In this document: piece after piece, positions 8,337-17,385 of the stretch
Layout: every line of letters starts with the position of its first letter
Position numbering within the stretch: the stretch's first letter is position 1
Source: Helicobacteraceae bacterium
GTDB lineage: Bacteria > Campylobacterota > Campylobacteria > Campylobacterales > Sulfurimonadaceae
Length of the DNA: 36,597 bases
Assembly: GCA_015488775.1 (NCBI GenBank)
Contig: WFNF01000039.1
Span: 1 to 36,597, forward strand
Reading direction: 5' to 3'
Program-made: the position numbers and the translations under genes
The notes under the pieces: generated by a model
The model's database searches: none
Seen by the model: only the letters and a program-made list of their open reading frames with translations
What the model was told of the DNA's origin: nothing

Positions 8337-8897
8337 TTATGAAAAGTTTTTGAGTGAAGATAAATGCATATTTATATATTTATCTTCACTTAAGCCATTA
8401 AACTTATAAAGTTCAACGGAGTTTTGAGTATCAAAATATACTACATTTTTGCTTATCATTTGCACCCATTCTAATGATCTAAGCCGTTTTTCATTAAAGT
8501 TTTCAAGTCTTTTGTGGTAAAAAGTATTATTTAACTCTCCATTATTATTAAAAAGGTTGTTGTTTTTTACAACAGCCTTACAAGTTGTATCAACAAGTAT
8601 ATCATCGAAGTACGGTGTAAGAGGGTAGATTATACATGCAGGTGGACGCTCATTGTAGATGCTACATCTATTGTCTTTTAAAAACTTACACTCTTTATCT
8701 TTAGGAGTAAGTTGCATTAAGATACGCCACTCATCATCTATTTTGGCAAAAAGTATAGCAAAATTTTTATATACAAGTTCAAAATCTTCGAGCAGAAGTG
8801 GAGCATGTGAAAACTTAAGACCTGAGCAACATGAGAGTTCACAACCCTCACAAGACTCAAACCCAAAATCTGTTTCATTTGTAATAGAGATATAAAT
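8337..8897 (-). CDS. YkgJ-family cysteine-cluster protein, probable ATT start
   Basis: A protein of about 186 residues with the YkgJ Cys pattern: N-terminal CEGCELSCC, then CKFLKDNRCSIYNERPPACIIYPL. Such proteins probably bind zinc or an Fe-S cluster. The first ATG in frame is at 8717, but that would remove the N-terminal cysteine cluster, which is clearly coded upstream (8718-8876). Between that region and the upstream stop there is no ATG, GTG or TTG. An ATT at 8897-8895 follows an AAAGGA Shine-Dalgarno (minus strand, 8911-8906) with 8-nt spacing and is my preferred start; another ATT lies at 8885. A sequencing error is the alternative. Confidence 0.7.
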   Translation of the reverse strand: MYISITNETDFGFESCEGCELSCCSGLKFSHAPLLLEDFELVYKNFAILFAKIDDEWRILMQLTPKDKECKFLKDNRCSIYNERPPACIIYPLTPYFDDILVDTTCKAVVKNNNLFNNNGELNNTFYHKRLENFNEKRLRSLEWVQMISKNVVYFDTQNSVELYKFNGLSEDKYINMHLSSLKNFS

Positions 8898-8899
8898 GG

Positions 8900-8905
8900 T
8901 ATAAT
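8900..8905 (+). promoter_or_regulatory. -10-like box just upstream of rsmG
   Basis: A perfect TATAAT ends 6 nt before the rsmG ATG (8912). If used, transcription would start at about the A of the start codon, giving a leaderless or nearly leaderless mRNA. No good Shine-Dalgarno precedes rsmG. Functional use is inference. Confidence 0.4.
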
Positions 8906-8911
8906 TCCTTT

Positions 8912-9487
8912 ATGAATATTAAACAAGAGTTATTAAACGATAATGTAATTTTACCAGAACAATTTTTTGATGATGTTGATATATATGTAGATACACTCCT
9001 ATCTTGGAATAAAATACACAATATGACAGGTGCAACTACTCCAAATGAGGTTAAAGAGTTTATTTATGATGCTCTATATCCTATACATTTTTTACCAAAA
9101 CTTAAAACTGTTCTTGACATAGGTACAGGGGCAGGTTTTCCAGGTCTAATTTTAGCTATGGCTTTAAAAGATACACATTTTACTTTAGTAGAACCACTTA
9201 GAAAAAGAGCTAGTTTTTTACAGTTTATGAAAGCAACACTAAAACTTAAAAATGTAAATGTTATAAATAAAAAAGTTGAGTTCATAACTCCACAAATATT
9301 TGACATGGTAACCTCTAGGGCAGTAACAGATACAGATATGCTTATGGAACTTTCGGCTCCACATATTGAAAAAGGTACATTATTACTCTTTTTTAAAGGT
9401 GAAAATGTCTATAATGAAGTGGATGAAAGTATGGATTATAAAATTATAAAACATAAAAAAAGACACTATCTTCTGATAGAAAATTAA
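8912..9487 (+). CDS. rsmG: 16S rRNA m7G527 methyltransferase RsmG (GidB)
   Basis: A 191-residue SAM-dependent methyltransferase. It has WNKIHNMTGAT near the N-terminus, the SAM-binding LDIGTGAGFPGLILA, and RKRASFLQF and SRAVTD further on, all typical of RsmG. It methylates N7 of G527 in 16S rRNA, and its loss gives low-level streptomycin resistance in other bacteria. It is the first gene of a plus-strand run of small genes and lies only 14 bp from the probable start of the divergent YkgJ-type gene. Confidence 0.93.
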   Translation: MNIKQELLNDNVILPEQFFDDVDIYVDTLLSWNKIHNMTGATTPNEVKEFIYDALYPIHFLPKLKTVLDIGTGAGFPGLILAMALKDTHFTLVEPLRKRASFLQFMKATLKLKNVNVINKKVEFITPQIFDMVTSRAVTDTDMLMELSAPHIEKGTLLLFFKGENVYNEVDESMDYKIIKHKKRHYLLIEN

Positions 9488-9496
9488 GGGTAAGGT

Positions 9497-9715
9497 ATGA
9501 TAATGAAATTGTTACTAATTTTGCTAGTTGTTGGGCTTGTATATTTTCTTTTTATAAAGAAAAAACCAAAAATTGCAAAAAATAAAAAAAATAAAAAAGA
9601 TGAAAACGCTGAAACTATGATTGAATGCTCTAAATGTGGTGTTTATGTTAGTGGTGATGAGATGATACTTAGTAATGGGAGTTACTTTTGTTCAAATGAA
9701 TGTCTTAAGGCTTAA
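9497..9715 (+). CDS. PP0621-type small membrane protein with Cys pairs
   Basis: A 72-residue protein: one N-terminal membrane helix (about residues 4-21), a very Lys/Asn-rich linker, then CSKCGVYVSGDEM and YFCSNECLKA, a four-Cys treble-clef-like metal site. This matches the PP0621 family of unknown function. Two in-frame ATGs (9497 and 9503) are possible starts. It lies 9 bp after rsmG and 2 bp before the next gene. Confidence 0.78.
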   Translation: MIMKLLLILLVVGLVYFLFIKKKPKIAKNKKNKKDENAETMIECSKCGVYVSGDEMILSNGSYFCSNECLKA

Positions 9716-9717
9716 AA

Positions 9718-10092
9718 ATGAAGCTTATAGGTTTTAAAGATATCCCATCAAACAATATCTTAAAAATAGACTCTTTTGATCAGATAGATACATACAATGT
9801 AAATAGTATTTTTTATGTAAATGGTGATGATTATCAACTGATAGATAGATGTAAAAAAAGCTCTTTAAAAGTTTTATCTAAGGCTGATACTATAAAAGAT
9901 TTGATAGTTTTATACAATAAAGATGTTGACATAATTTTAGTAGATGAAAATTTTGCTACTGAAGCTATGAATATTGCTAATAATTATCTATTTGATTCTA
10001 AAATTGCTGTTGAGGTAAACTCTTTAGATGATATAGAAAAATTTGTAAAAATTGGTGTAGATATATCTATACAAAAAGATATACTTGTTTAA
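9718..10092 (+). CDS. Hypothetical protein, 124 aa
   Basis: A family I do not recognise. It is a soluble, acidic protein without signal peptide or Cys residues apart from one near position 46. Alternating strand/helix pattern (IFYVNGDD, LIVLYNKDVDIILVDENF) suggests a small alpha/beta fold. The genes on either side overlap or nearly touch it, so it is probably co-transcribed with rsmG and the NlpC/P60 lipoprotein gene. Confidence 0.75.
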   Translation: MKLIGFKDIPSNNILKIDSFDQIDTYNVNSIFYVNGDDYQLIDRCKKSSLKVLSKADTIKDLIVLYNKDVDIILVDENFATEAMNIANNYLFDSKIAVEVNSLDDIEKFVKIGVDISIQKDILV

Positions 10093-10612
10093 GTTAATAA
10101 TTTTAGCAATAATTTTACTATCATTCACATCTTGTTCAACTAGGATGGCTAAAACATCTAAACACAAAAGCACTATACACCATAAATCTAAAAAACAATC
10201 ATCTAAAAAAGCTGTCCATACAAAAAAACACTCCTCAAACTCATTAGAGTTAAACAGACTATATGGTTTTTATGAAATATGGAGAGGAACCTCTTATAAA
10301 CTTGGTGGTTTAAGTGTAAGTGGAGTTGATTGCTCTGGTTTTATACAAAATACTTTTAAAAGTGTTTATAATCTTAAAATTCCTAGAACAACAAAAGAAC
10401 AGATGTATTTTGGTAAAAAAATATCTAAATATCAACTTAGTACAGGAGATGTTGTTTTTTTTAAAACAGGCTATAACACAAGGCATGTTGGGATATATCT
10501 TGAGAAAAATACCTTTATGCACGCTTCAACTTCAAAAGGTGTTACCATCTCATCTTTAAGCAATGATTATTGGAAAAACAAGTACTATATGTCAAGAAGA
10601 TTTGTTAAGTAA
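10085..10612 (+). CDS. NlpC/P60 lipoprotein, cell-wall peptidase
   Basis: A 175-residue lipoprotein (lipobox FTSC, C17) with a basic Lys/His/Ser-rich linker (residues 20-55) and an NlpC/P60 domain. The catalytic set is C83 (VDCSGF), H134 (TRHVGIY) and H146 (FMHAST). Family members cleave peptide stems of peptidoglycan. It starts with TTG at 10085, inside the end of the preceding gene; no ATG would keep the signal peptide intact. Confidence 0.88.
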   Translation: MFKLIILAIILLSFTSCSTRMAKTSKHKSTIHHKSKKQSSKKAVHTKKHSSNSLELNRLYGFYEIWRGTSYKLGGLSVSGVDCSGFIQNTFKSVYNLKIPRTTKEQMYFGKKISKYQLSTGDVVFFKTGYNTRHVGIYLEKNTFMHASTSKGVTISSLSNDYWKNKYYMSRRFVK

Positions 10613-10631
10613 TTTTTAACTATTTTTTTTG

Positions 10632-10658
10632 TATAATTCCAAACATTTTTTAAAAGGA
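10632..10658 (+). promoter_or_regulatory. Probable rplY promoter and RBS
   Basis: A perfect TATAAT (10632-10637) lies in the 52-bp gap before rplY, with AAGGA at 10654-10658 ahead of the ATG at 10665. The T-rich stretch upstream (about 10614-10630) fits the sigma70 promoters of Campylobacterota, which often lack a clear -35 box. Confidence 0.6.
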
Positions 10659-10664
10659 AACACA

Positions 10665-11201
10665 ATGTTAGAAGGAATACTTAGAGAGAGTACTGGTAAA
10701 ACGTCTGTAAAGGCATTACGTAAGGATGGTTATCTAATCGCTAACATTTATGGAAAAGGTCTTGAAAATATCAATGCTGCTTTCAAAATGAATGAGTTTA
10801 TCCGTGCTGCTAGAAATAAAGAAAATATTGCATTTGATGTAAATGTTGCTGGAACTGCTTTAAATGTAGTTGTACAAGGTTATGAGTCACATGCGCTTAG
10901 TGGTAATTTATTACACGTTGATTTAATGGTAGCTCAAGCAGGTGTAGAAGCTAATTACTCTGTACCAGTAACTACTGTTGGAACTCCAGTTGGTCTTAAA
11001 AATAAAGGTATGTTACATATATCTAAAAAACGTATTCAAGTTAAAGCTGCAATCGAAAATCTTCCAAACACAATTGAACTTGATGTTAATGATTTAGATG
11101 TTGGTGATTCTATACTTGTACGTGAACTAGCTGAAATTGAAGGTGTAACTTTCAAAGATGCTGGTCGTGTTGCTATACTAAGTATCATTAAAGCTAAATA
11201 G
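10665..11201 (+). CDS. rplY: 50S ribosomal protein L25 (CTC form)
   Basis: A 178-residue L25 of the longer two-domain general-stress/CTC type, which binds 5S rRNA. It begins LEGILRESTGKTSVKALRKDGYLIANIYGKG and ends in a beta-rich C-terminal domain (VNDLDVGDSILVREL). The ATG at 10665 with a good RBS is preferred to the in-frame TTG at 10629. The order rplY-pth-permease matches the one I recall from Helicobacter. Confidence 0.93.
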   Translation: MLEGILRESTGKTSVKALRKDGYLIANIYGKGLENINAAFKMNEFIRAARNKENIAFDVNVAGTALNVVVQGYESHALSGNLLHVDLMVAQAGVEANYSVPVTTVGTPVGLKNKGMLHISKKRIQVKAAIENLPNTIELDVNDLDVGDSILVRELAEIEGVTFKDAGRVAILSIIKAK

Positions 11202-11207
11202 TTTTTA

Positions 11208-11768
11208 ATGTACTTAATCGTAGGTCTAGGTAATCCTGGTGACAAATACTGCGATACAAGACACAATATAGGTTTTAAAGTTATTGACTCTTTAGTCTCT
11301 AGCTTTAAAGCCACTCCTATAAATAAAGCCTCATTTGAGGGTGAACTTTACAAAACTCCAAACTTTTTTTTATTAAAACCACTTACTTTTATGAACCTTT
11401 CTGGTAACTCAATTGCAAAAGTTAAAAATTTTTACAAAATTGATGAAGTTATAGTTATACATGATGATTTAGACCTGCCTTTTGGAACTTTAAAGTTTAA
11501 GCGTGGTGGATCATCTGGTGGACATAACGGTTTAAAATCAACTGATCAAAACATAAGTAATGATTACACTCGTGTTAGAATGGGTATAGGTAAACCTGAA
11601 CATAAAGGTGCAGTTGCTGATTATGTTTTAAGTGATTTTACTAAAGAAGAGGAAAAACATTTAGCTTCATGGATAGATAAAACTGTTACTTCTGTTTTAG
11701 CTTTAATGCAAAATGAGTTAGTAGAAGTTAAATCTAAACATAGTATTAAAAAAAATCCGTTATTATAG
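11208..11768 (+). CDS. pth: Peptidyl-tRNA hydrolase
   Basis: A 186-residue enzyme that frees tRNA from prematurely released peptidyl-tRNA. It carries GLGNPGDKY with N9, the catalytic H19 in DTRHNIGF, FLLKPLTFMNLSG, the Asp-containing VIHDDLDLPFG, and GGSSGGHNGLKS. Length and motifs are standard. It starts 6 bp after rplY. Confidence 0.96.
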   Translation: MYLIVGLGNPGDKYCDTRHNIGFKVIDSLVSSFKATPINKASFEGELYKTPNFFLLKPLTFMNLSGNSIAKVKNFYKIDEVIVIHDDLDLPFGTLKFKRGGSSGGHNGLKSTDQNISNDYTRVRMGIGKPEHKGAVADYVLSDFTKEEEKHLASWIDKTVTSVLALMQNELVEVKSKHSIKKNPLL

Positions 11769-11783
11769 GTAAAAAGATATTAC

Positions 11784-12857
11784 TTGCTTGCTTTTAAATA
11801 TATAGCCTTTCATTACCTTAAATACTTTTTGATAATTTTAACTGCATTAGTCACATTTATGGCTGGTTTTGACTATCTTGACTTTGCTGCATCTTTACCA
11901 GATTCTGCTAATCTTGTTTTACTTTACGTTATGTATAAAGTGTTTTTTGCTATAGATATGCTTTTACCTTTATCGTTAATATTTGCTATGATTGGTACTA
12001 AAATATATCTTATTAGAAGTAATGCCTTAGTATCTTTTTACTCTCTTGGTTACTCTAAAACACAGATTTTAGCCCCTTTTGTTTTTGTATCTGTTAGTGT
12101 AGTTATAATTTTTATCTCTCTTCATGCTACCTCGTTTGCAAGAGCAGATGAGTTTTCAAACAATATTAGAAAATACTCAACAAACCTAAAACCTACACAT
12201 AACCTCTTTTTCTCCTATGAAGATAAATATATATATTTTGGTGAGTTACAACCCTTAGCTGAACGTGCAAAAGATGTAAGAGTTTTTATAGCCCAAGATG
12301 AACAACTTCATATTGCCATTGTTGCAGATTCTGCAAGATATGATGGGAAATACTGGGTAATTGATGGTGCTTATCAAATAACTAAACCTTTAAATATCTC
12401 TGCTGCTTCGAATGGAGTAGATATAAAAGATTTGGATAGTATAAAAATTTTAAAAGGTTTTAGACCTAAGATTATTGATCAAGTACACGCGGGAAAAGTT
12501 AATTATACTATTGGTGATGCTTTTGATGCTGTTATGCTTTTAAGAACTCAAAATGTATCTATTGATAGAATTAAAAGTGCTATTTATAAAATATTTGTTT
12601 ATCCATTTTTTGTACCATCGTTAATTATTATAATATTTTTCTTTGTACCTATATCTTCTAGGTCAGTAAATATCTCTCTTTTCTCTTTTGGTGCTATTTT
12701 AGCTACTTTACTAATGTGGGGAGTGTTGTTTGCTCTTATTGAATTATCTAACAATAAAACTATCTCAAGTGAGATAGGTATAGTTTTGCCAGTTGTAATC
12801 TTGGCACTATTTGCAAGTTTTAGATGGTATAGAACATCTAAAGAGGGTCTTATTTAA
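11784..12857 (+). CDS. LptF/LptG-family LPS export permease
   Basis: A 357-residue YjgP/YjgQ-type permease: membrane segments near residues 10-30, 50-70 and 95-115, a periplasmic beta-jellyroll part (about 130-240), then three more membrane helices. LptF and LptG pair with the LptB ATPase to pull lipopolysaccharide from the inner membrane. I cannot separate LptF from LptG here. The start is TTG (11784), with no better ATG near. It overlaps the convergent rhlE end by 4 bp. Confidence 0.85.
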   Translation: MLAFKYIAFHYLKYFLIILTALVTFMAGFDYLDFAASLPDSANLVLLYVMYKVFFAIDMLLPLSLIFAMIGTKIYLIRSNALVSFYSLGYSKTQILAPFVFVSVSVVIIFISLHATSFARADEFSNNIRKYSTNLKPTHNLFFSYEDKYIYFGELQPLAERAKDVRVFIAQDEQLHIAIVADSARYDGKYWVIDGAYQITKPLNISAASNGVDIKDLDSIKILKGFRPKIIDQVHAGKVNYTIGDAFDAVMLLRTQNVSIDRIKSAIYKIFVYPFFVPSLIIIIFFFVPISSRSVNISLFSFGAILATLLMWGVLFALIELSNNKTISSEIGIVLPVVILALFASFRWYRTSKEGLI

Positions 12858-14107
12858 GACCTTCTTCTTCTGTTTGAGTTAGAGCTCGAATTGCCTCTTG
12901 AAGAGTTACCTCTATTTGAACCACGTCTTTTACCACCACCATTTTGTATAGGTTCTGCTACTATTGTAGGGTCAACTCTAAAACCCTCAATTTTTACTTT
13001 TGGTATAAGTTCATTAGTAAGTTTTTCAATATCTTTAAGATAATCTAACTCATCTACACAAACTAATGAGATAGCTTGACCACCTTTACCAGCTCTACCA
13101 GTTCTACCAATACGGTGAACATAATCTTCAGATATATTTGGTAGTTCAAAGTTAACAACATGTGGTAATGAATCTATATCTATACCTCTTGCTGCGATAT
13201 CTGTAGCAACTAAAACTTTTATATCCCCATTTTTAAAATCACTTAAAGCTTTTGTTCTTGCATTTTGACTTTTATTTCCATGTATTGCTGCTGCACTTAT
13301 ACCATCAGATTCTAACTGTTTAGTTAGTTTATTTGCACCATGTTTAGTTCTTGTAAAAACTAAAACCTGTTTCCAATCACCCTTAATTATAAGATGAGTT
13401 AAAAGTTCTCTTTTTCTAGCCTTATCAACTCTATGTACTACTTGATCAACTTTTTGGTTAGCTATGTTTGCTTTTGCAACTTCAATTAATACTGGAGAAT
13501 TTAAAAGTGAATCTGCCATTTTTTTAATCTCATTGGAAAAAGTAGCTGAAAATAGTAAATTTTGTCTTTTGCTAGGTAGAAGTTTTAATATCTTTTTTAT
13601 GTCGTGGATAAAACCCATATCTAGCATTCTATCTGCTTCATCAAGTACAAAAAACTCTAACTCTTTAAGTTTTATATTTCCTTGAGATATATGATCAAGT
13701 AAACGTCCTGGTGTTGCTACTAGTATATCTACACCTTTTCTTAAAGCTCTAACTTGAGGATTTATGCTAACACCACCAAAAATTACTGCACTGTTAATAT
13801 CTAGGTGTTTACTGTAAAGTTCAACACTTTCACCAACTTGCGCTGCTAACTCTCTTGTTGGAGTTAAAACAAGAGCTCTAATATTGTGTGCACTTGCTTT
13901 TTTCTTTGTATTATGAGTTAATATTTGTAACATTGGTAAGGTAAAACTTGCAGTTTTTCCTGTTCCAGTTTGTGCACCTGCTAATACATCTTTATGATCC
14001 AGTATAACTGGTATTGATTTAGCTTGTATAGGTGTTGGTTCTTTGTATCCTTGTTCTTCTATTGCTTTTAAAATTGGTTTTGATAAACCTAAGTTGTTAA
14101 ATGACAC
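12854..14107 (-). CDS. rhlE: DEAD-box RNA helicase, RhlE type
   Basis: A 417-residue helicase with all core motifs: Q motif near residues 2-30 ([10 protein letters not shown]), [59 protein letters not shown], and [13 protein letters not shown]. The C-terminal tail is rich in Gly, Arg, Ser and Asn (from about residue 390), a typical RNA-binding extension. RhlE helicases act in ribosome assembly and RNA turnover. It follows smpB by 2 bp and is likely co-transcribed with it. Confidence 0.93.
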   Translation of the reverse strand: MSFNNLGLSKPILKAIEEQGYKEPTPIQAKSIPVILDHKDVLAGAQTGTGKTASFTLPMLQILTHNTKKKASAHNIRALVLTPTRELAAQVGESVELYSKHLDINSAVIFGGVSINPQVRALRKGVDILVATPGRLLDHISQGNIKLKELEFFVLDEADRMLDMGFIHDIKKILKLLPSKRQNLLFSATFSNEIKKMADSLLNSPVLIEVAKANIANQKVDQVVHRVDKARKRELLTHLIIKGDWKQVLVFTRTKHGANKLTKQLESDGISAAAIHGNKSQNARTKALSDFKNGDIKVLVATDIAARGIDIDSLPHVVNFELPNISEDYVHRIGRTGRAGKGGQAISLVCVDELDYLKDIEKLTNELIPKVKIEGFRVDPTIVAEPIQNGGGKRRGSNRGNSSRGNSSSNSNRRRRS

Positions 14108-14109
14108 TA

Positions 14110-14562
14110 TTAATAATCCTTCATAGCTCTTGCTATATCTCTTTTTTGATCTTTCTCTTTTAGGTCATTTCTTTTATCGTGTAGTTTTTTACCTTTTCCT
14201 AGTCCAATTTGAACTTTTATAAGGTTTCTATCGTTAAAATACAGTGACAACGGTAAAACATTTAATCCATCTTTATCTACACTACTACTTAGCTTAGCTA
14301 TTTGCTTTTTATGTAAAAGGAGCTTTCTACTACCTCGCTCCTCATGAGCGTAGTGAAAGTTAGTTGTACTAAGTACACCTATATGGGTATTAAATAGTAT
14401 TGCTTCTCCTCTAACAAACTTAACAAAAGAGTCTTTTAGATTAACTCTTTTTGCTCTAACGGCTTTTACTTCACTTCCACTAAGTACAATTCCAGCCTCA
14501 AGTTTTTCTATTATTTCATAGTCATGATAAGCTTTTTTGTTTCTTGCTATAGTTTCACCCAA
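14110..14562 (-). CDS. smpB: SsrA-binding protein SmpB
   Basis: A 150-residue SmpB, the partner of tmRNA in rescue of stalled ribosomes. Signature parts are [12 protein letters not shown] near the N-terminus, [13 protein letters not shown], and the basic C-terminal tail with [26 protein letters not shown]. The length is standard. No ssrA gene is visible in this window. It is divergent from the TPR gene at 14628. Confidence 0.96.
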   Translation of the reverse strand: MGETIARNKKAYHDYEIIEKLEAGIVLSGSEVKAVRAKRVNLKDSFVKFVRGEAILFNTHIGVLSTTNFHYAHEERGSRKLLLHKKQIAKLSSSVDKDGLNVLPLSLYFNDRNLIKVQIGLGKGKKLHDKRNDLKEKDQKRDIARAMKDY

Positions 14563-14627
14563 AATGTATCCAATGTTTTTACAAAATTATACTACAATTA
14601 CGCAAAGAAACCATATAGGATAATTAA

Positions 14628-15209
14628 TTGAATACTTTTCAGATACTAATGTTGATGGCAACCGCCTTTTTTGCTTTTAAAGTTTATGAGCATATTACCT
14701 CACTAGAAGACAAAAAAAATGAAGATAATGATGATTCATCATCTAAAAGTGATGTTCTTAAAATGATTGAAGAAGCAGATGCTGCTTATGAAAATAAAGA
14801 TCTAAATAAAGCTGAGATGATACTAACGGAGGCTTTTGCTAGAGATAGAGATTCAAGTGTTGTTTTAAATAAACTAGCATTTATACAAGCAGAACAAAAT
14901 AAAAATGATATTGCTCTTACATCTTACCAAGCTTCACTAAAAATAAATGCTAAAGATGAATCTACACATTTAGCTTTAGCATCACTTTATAGAAAGATGG
15001 GAGATTTAGAACAGTCTGCTTACTATTATAATGAAGCATTTTTACTTGAAGATACTAATCCAATAGCCTTTTTTAATTACGCAAACCTTCTTGTTGATCT
15101 AAAAGATAATGAAAAAGCGATATTGTCATATAAAAGAGCTTTAGAGTTAAAACCTGATTTTAAAGAAGCACAAGATGCTTTATCTGAGTTAGAAACACAA
15201 GATGCATAA
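14628..15209 (+). CDS. Membrane-anchored TPR protein
   Basis: A 193-residue protein with one N-terminal membrane helix (about residues 3-20), an acidic linker with a DDSSSKS patch, then about four tetratricopeptide repeats from residue 45 on. The last repeat is clearest: NPIAFFNYANLLVDLKDNEKA followed by ALELKPDFKEA. It probably serves as a scaffold at the membrane; no partner is evident. The TTG start follows AGGATAATTAA. It overlaps the NYN-domain gene by 8 bp and opens the operon that runs on to hisD. Confidence 0.8.
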   Translation: MNTFQILMLMATAFFAFKVYEHITSLEDKKNEDNDDSSSKSDVLKMIEEADAAYENKDLNKAEMILTEAFARDRDSSVVLNKLAFIQAEQNKNDIALTSYQASLKINAKDESTHLALASLYRKMGDLEQSAYYYNEAFLLEDTNPIAFFNYANLLVDLKDNEKAILSYKRALELKPDFKEAQDALSELETQDA

Positions 15210-15918
15210 TCAAAAAAAACTTGCTATCTTAATTGATGCGGATAATGCACCTTCTAAGGCTATTGAAGGTCTTTTAGATGAAATTGCACTTTTAGGTGTA
15301 TCTAGTGTTAGAAAAATTTATGGTGACTTTACATCTGCAAATCTTAAGGGTTGGAAAAATATTTTAAATTCACATGCGATTGTTCCAGTTCAGCAGTTTG
15401 CTTATACTACTGGTAAAAATTCCAGTGATGCAACTTTAATTATAGATGCTATGGATCTGCTTTATACAAAAAATTTTGATGGTTTTTGTATAGTTTCAAG
15501 TGATTCAGATTTTACTAGACTTGCATTAAGAATAAGACAAGAGGGTTTAAGTGTATATGGTTTTGGAGAGAAAAAAACGCCAAAAGCTTTTGTTAGCTCT
15601 TGTGATAAATTTATATATATTGAAAATTTAAGAAGCGATGTAAAAAAAGAGAAAAAAGTTGTTGAACAAAATGTTACACGCAAATCTATATATTTATTTA
15701 TAGAAAATGCTATTAAAGACTTAAGTGACGCTGCTGGTTGGGCTATTTTAAATAAGGTCAAAGATAACTTAGTTACAAGAAATAGCGACTTTGATCATAG
15801 AAACTATGGAGCTAGAAACTTTTTAGATTTAGTTAAAAAGTGTAAGGATTTTGAGATTAGAGAGATAGACCCTTTTACACTAGAGCCAAAAATATCTGTA
15901 AGAATTAAAAGAAAATGA
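15202..15918 (+). CDS. NYN-domain nuclease-like protein with OST-HTH/LOTUS domain
   Basis: A 238-residue protein. The N-terminal NYN (PIN-like) domain carries the expected acidic residues: D12 and D14 in ILIDADNAP, the Asp in DATLIIDAMDLL, and SSDSDFTRL. The C-terminal part (about 160-225, with GWAILNKVKDNL and NYGARNFLDLV) looks like a winged-helix OST-HTH domain that binds RNA. Bacterial members are poorly studied but likely metal-dependent RNases. It is coupled to the TPR gene upstream and the Nif3-like gene downstream by short overlaps. Confidence 0.87.
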   Translation: MHNQKKLAILIDADNAPSKAIEGLLDEIALLGVSSVRKIYGDFTSANLKGWKNILNSHAIVPVQQFAYTTGKNSSDATLIIDAMDLLYTKNFDGFCIVSSDSDFTRLALRIRQEGLSVYGFGEKKTPKAFVSSCDKFIYIENLRSDVKKEKKVVEQNVTRKSIYLFIENAIKDLSDAAGWAILNKVKDNLVTRNSDFDHRNYGARNFLDLVKKCKDFEIREIDPFTLEPKISVRIKRK

Positions 15919-16637
15919 TTTTAAAAGATATTTACAATATACTAGATGAGATTTCACCTTTTTCCTTGCAAGAAAAATGGGATAATTCTGGATTAATGCT
16001 AGGATCATTTACTGATCAGATTAAAAATATATATCTTAGTATAGATATAGATATGCAGATGCTTGAAAATATGGAAGAGAACTCTTTAATTATAACTCAT
16101 CATCCTATTATATTTTCAGGTATTAAAAGTTTTAATACAGATATTTACCCATCAAACCTTTTAAATATTATGATCAAAAAAAATATATCCAATATAGCAA
16201 TGCATACAAATTTTGATAAAACACATCTAAATGATTATGTTTCATCTAAAATACTTGGTTTAGAAGTTTATAAAAAAGATGAATTTGTAAATTATATGAG
16301 ATGTGACATAGGTTTTGATCAATTAGTTGAAAAAGTTAAAAAAGCTTTTTGTAATGAAAAACTTAAATATGTAAAATGTAAAGACAAAATCTCTACAATC
16401 GCCTTATGCACGGGAGCAGGAGCCTCTATGTTAAACGAGATAGATGCAGATGTTTTTTTAACAGGTGACATAAAATATCATGATGCAATGGCTGCTAAAT
16501 CAATGGATTTAAGCCTAATAGATGTGAAACATTTTGAAAGTGAAAGCTTTTTTGCACAAATTATGCTAGAAAATTTGAAAAAATACTCACTTAGTGCTAT
16601 AATTTCACAATCGAAAAACCCTTTCACTTATGTGTAA
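15915..16637 (+). CDS. Nif3-like dinuclear metal protein
   Basis: A 240-residue member of the Nif3/DUF34 family, which forms hexamers with a two-metal site. Metal ligands are visible in ITHHPIIFSGIKSFN, AMHTNFD and the C-terminal DVKHFESE. GTP cyclohydrolase-like annotation is common, but the true reaction is not settled. It overlaps the NYN gene by 4 bp (ATGA) and lies just before the flgZ-like gene, in the same order as HP0959-HP0958 of Helicobacter as I recall it. Confidence 0.9.
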   Translation: MILKDIYNILDEISPFSLQEKWDNSGLMLGSFTDQIKNIYLSIDIDMQMLENMEENSLIITHHPIIFSGIKSFNTDIYPSNLLNIMIKKNISNIAMHTNFDKTHLNDYVSSKILGLEVYKKDEFVNYMRCDIGFDQLVEKVKKAFCNEKLKYVKCKDKISTIALCTGAGASMLNEIDADVFLTGDIKYHDAMAAKSMDLSLIDVKHFESESFFAQIMLENLKKYSLSAIISQSKNPFTYV

Positions 16638-16658
16638 CAGTACCCTTAAAGGAAATTA

Positions 16659-17381
16659 ATGAATCAACACTTACAACAACTTATAGATTTATCTCATGTA
16701 GATAAAGATATTGATGCTTTTGAACCACAAATTGAAGAAGCAAATTTAAAGCTAGAAACTGTTTTAGCAAAAAAAGAGACTAAAGAAAATCATATCGCTC
16801 AACTTGAAGTTGAGATTGCTGATGAAAGTGCTAAAAAGCAAAAAAATGAGATGCACATAGCAGAACTTAGTGCAAAACTTGAAGATAATTCAAAAAAAGG
16901 TTCAAGTGTAAAAACTGAACGTGAGATGAAATCACTTCAACTAGAAGAAGAGATTGCTAAAGAGCAACTATCTTTTGCAAATGAAGAGATAGTTAGACTT
17001 GATAAAATTATTGACTCTAAAAGTGAACAATCTGTGTCTGAAAAAGCTTTACTTGATGAGATTGATGCTTCAATTGCTGCAATAAAAAGTGATGTTGACG
17101 CAAAAATACAAATTATTGATAAAGATAGACAAGTTGTATTTATTAAAAAACAAGAATTGATATCTAAAATGAATCAAAAAGGTCTTGCTTTTTATCAAAA
17201 AATTAGACGTTGGGCTAAAAATACAACTGCTGTTGAAGTAAAACACCAAGCGTGTATGGGTTGTTTCATGGCAATTAATGATAAAGTTTATTCTGAAGTT
17301 ATAAAAGGGGAAGAGATTACTACTTGTCCTCACTGTGGAAGAATTTTATATATGCCTACACAAGAAGAGCAAAGCGCATAA
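16659..17381 (+). CDS. flgZ: Coiled-coil zinc-ribbon protein, HP0958/FlgZ-like
   Basis: A 240-residue protein: a long Glu/Lys-rich coiled-coil hairpin (about residues 1-175), then a Cys4 zinc ribbon (CMGC...CPHCG near 199-227). This is the layout of Helicobacter HP0958, which supports sigma54 (RpoN) stability and flagellar gene expression. The genes around it (Nif3-like before, waaA and an RluA-type synthase after) match the HP0959-HP0956 order, which strengthens the call. The flagellar role in this organism is inferred. Confidence 0.82.
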   Translation: MNQHLQQLIDLSHVDKDIDAFEPQIEEANLKLETVLAKKETKENHIAQLEVEIADESAKKQKNEMHIAELSAKLEDNSKKGSSVKTEREMKSLQLEEEIAKEQLSFANEEIVRLDKIIDSKSEQSVSEKALLDEIDASIAAIKSDVDAKIQIIDKDRQVVFIKKQELISKMNQKGLAFYQKIRRWAKNTTAVEVKHQACMGCFMAINDKVYSEVIKGEEITTCPHCGRILYMPTQEEQSA

Positions 17382-17385
17382 TCTT

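Noticed and set aside
8718-8897. Frameshift in the YkgJ-type gene
   Set aside because: The Cys-rich N-terminus is in the same frame as the rest, so no shift is needed; only the start codon is missing.
8738-8926. Minus-strand 62-codon frame starting ATG upstream of the YkgJ-type gene
   Set aside because: It is another frame of the same DNA; the YkgJ frame carries the conserved cysteines and the ATG frame has no family features.
14563-14627. tmRNA (ssrA) next to smpB
   Set aside because: The gap is only 65 bp and holds no tRNA-like ends or tag reading frame.
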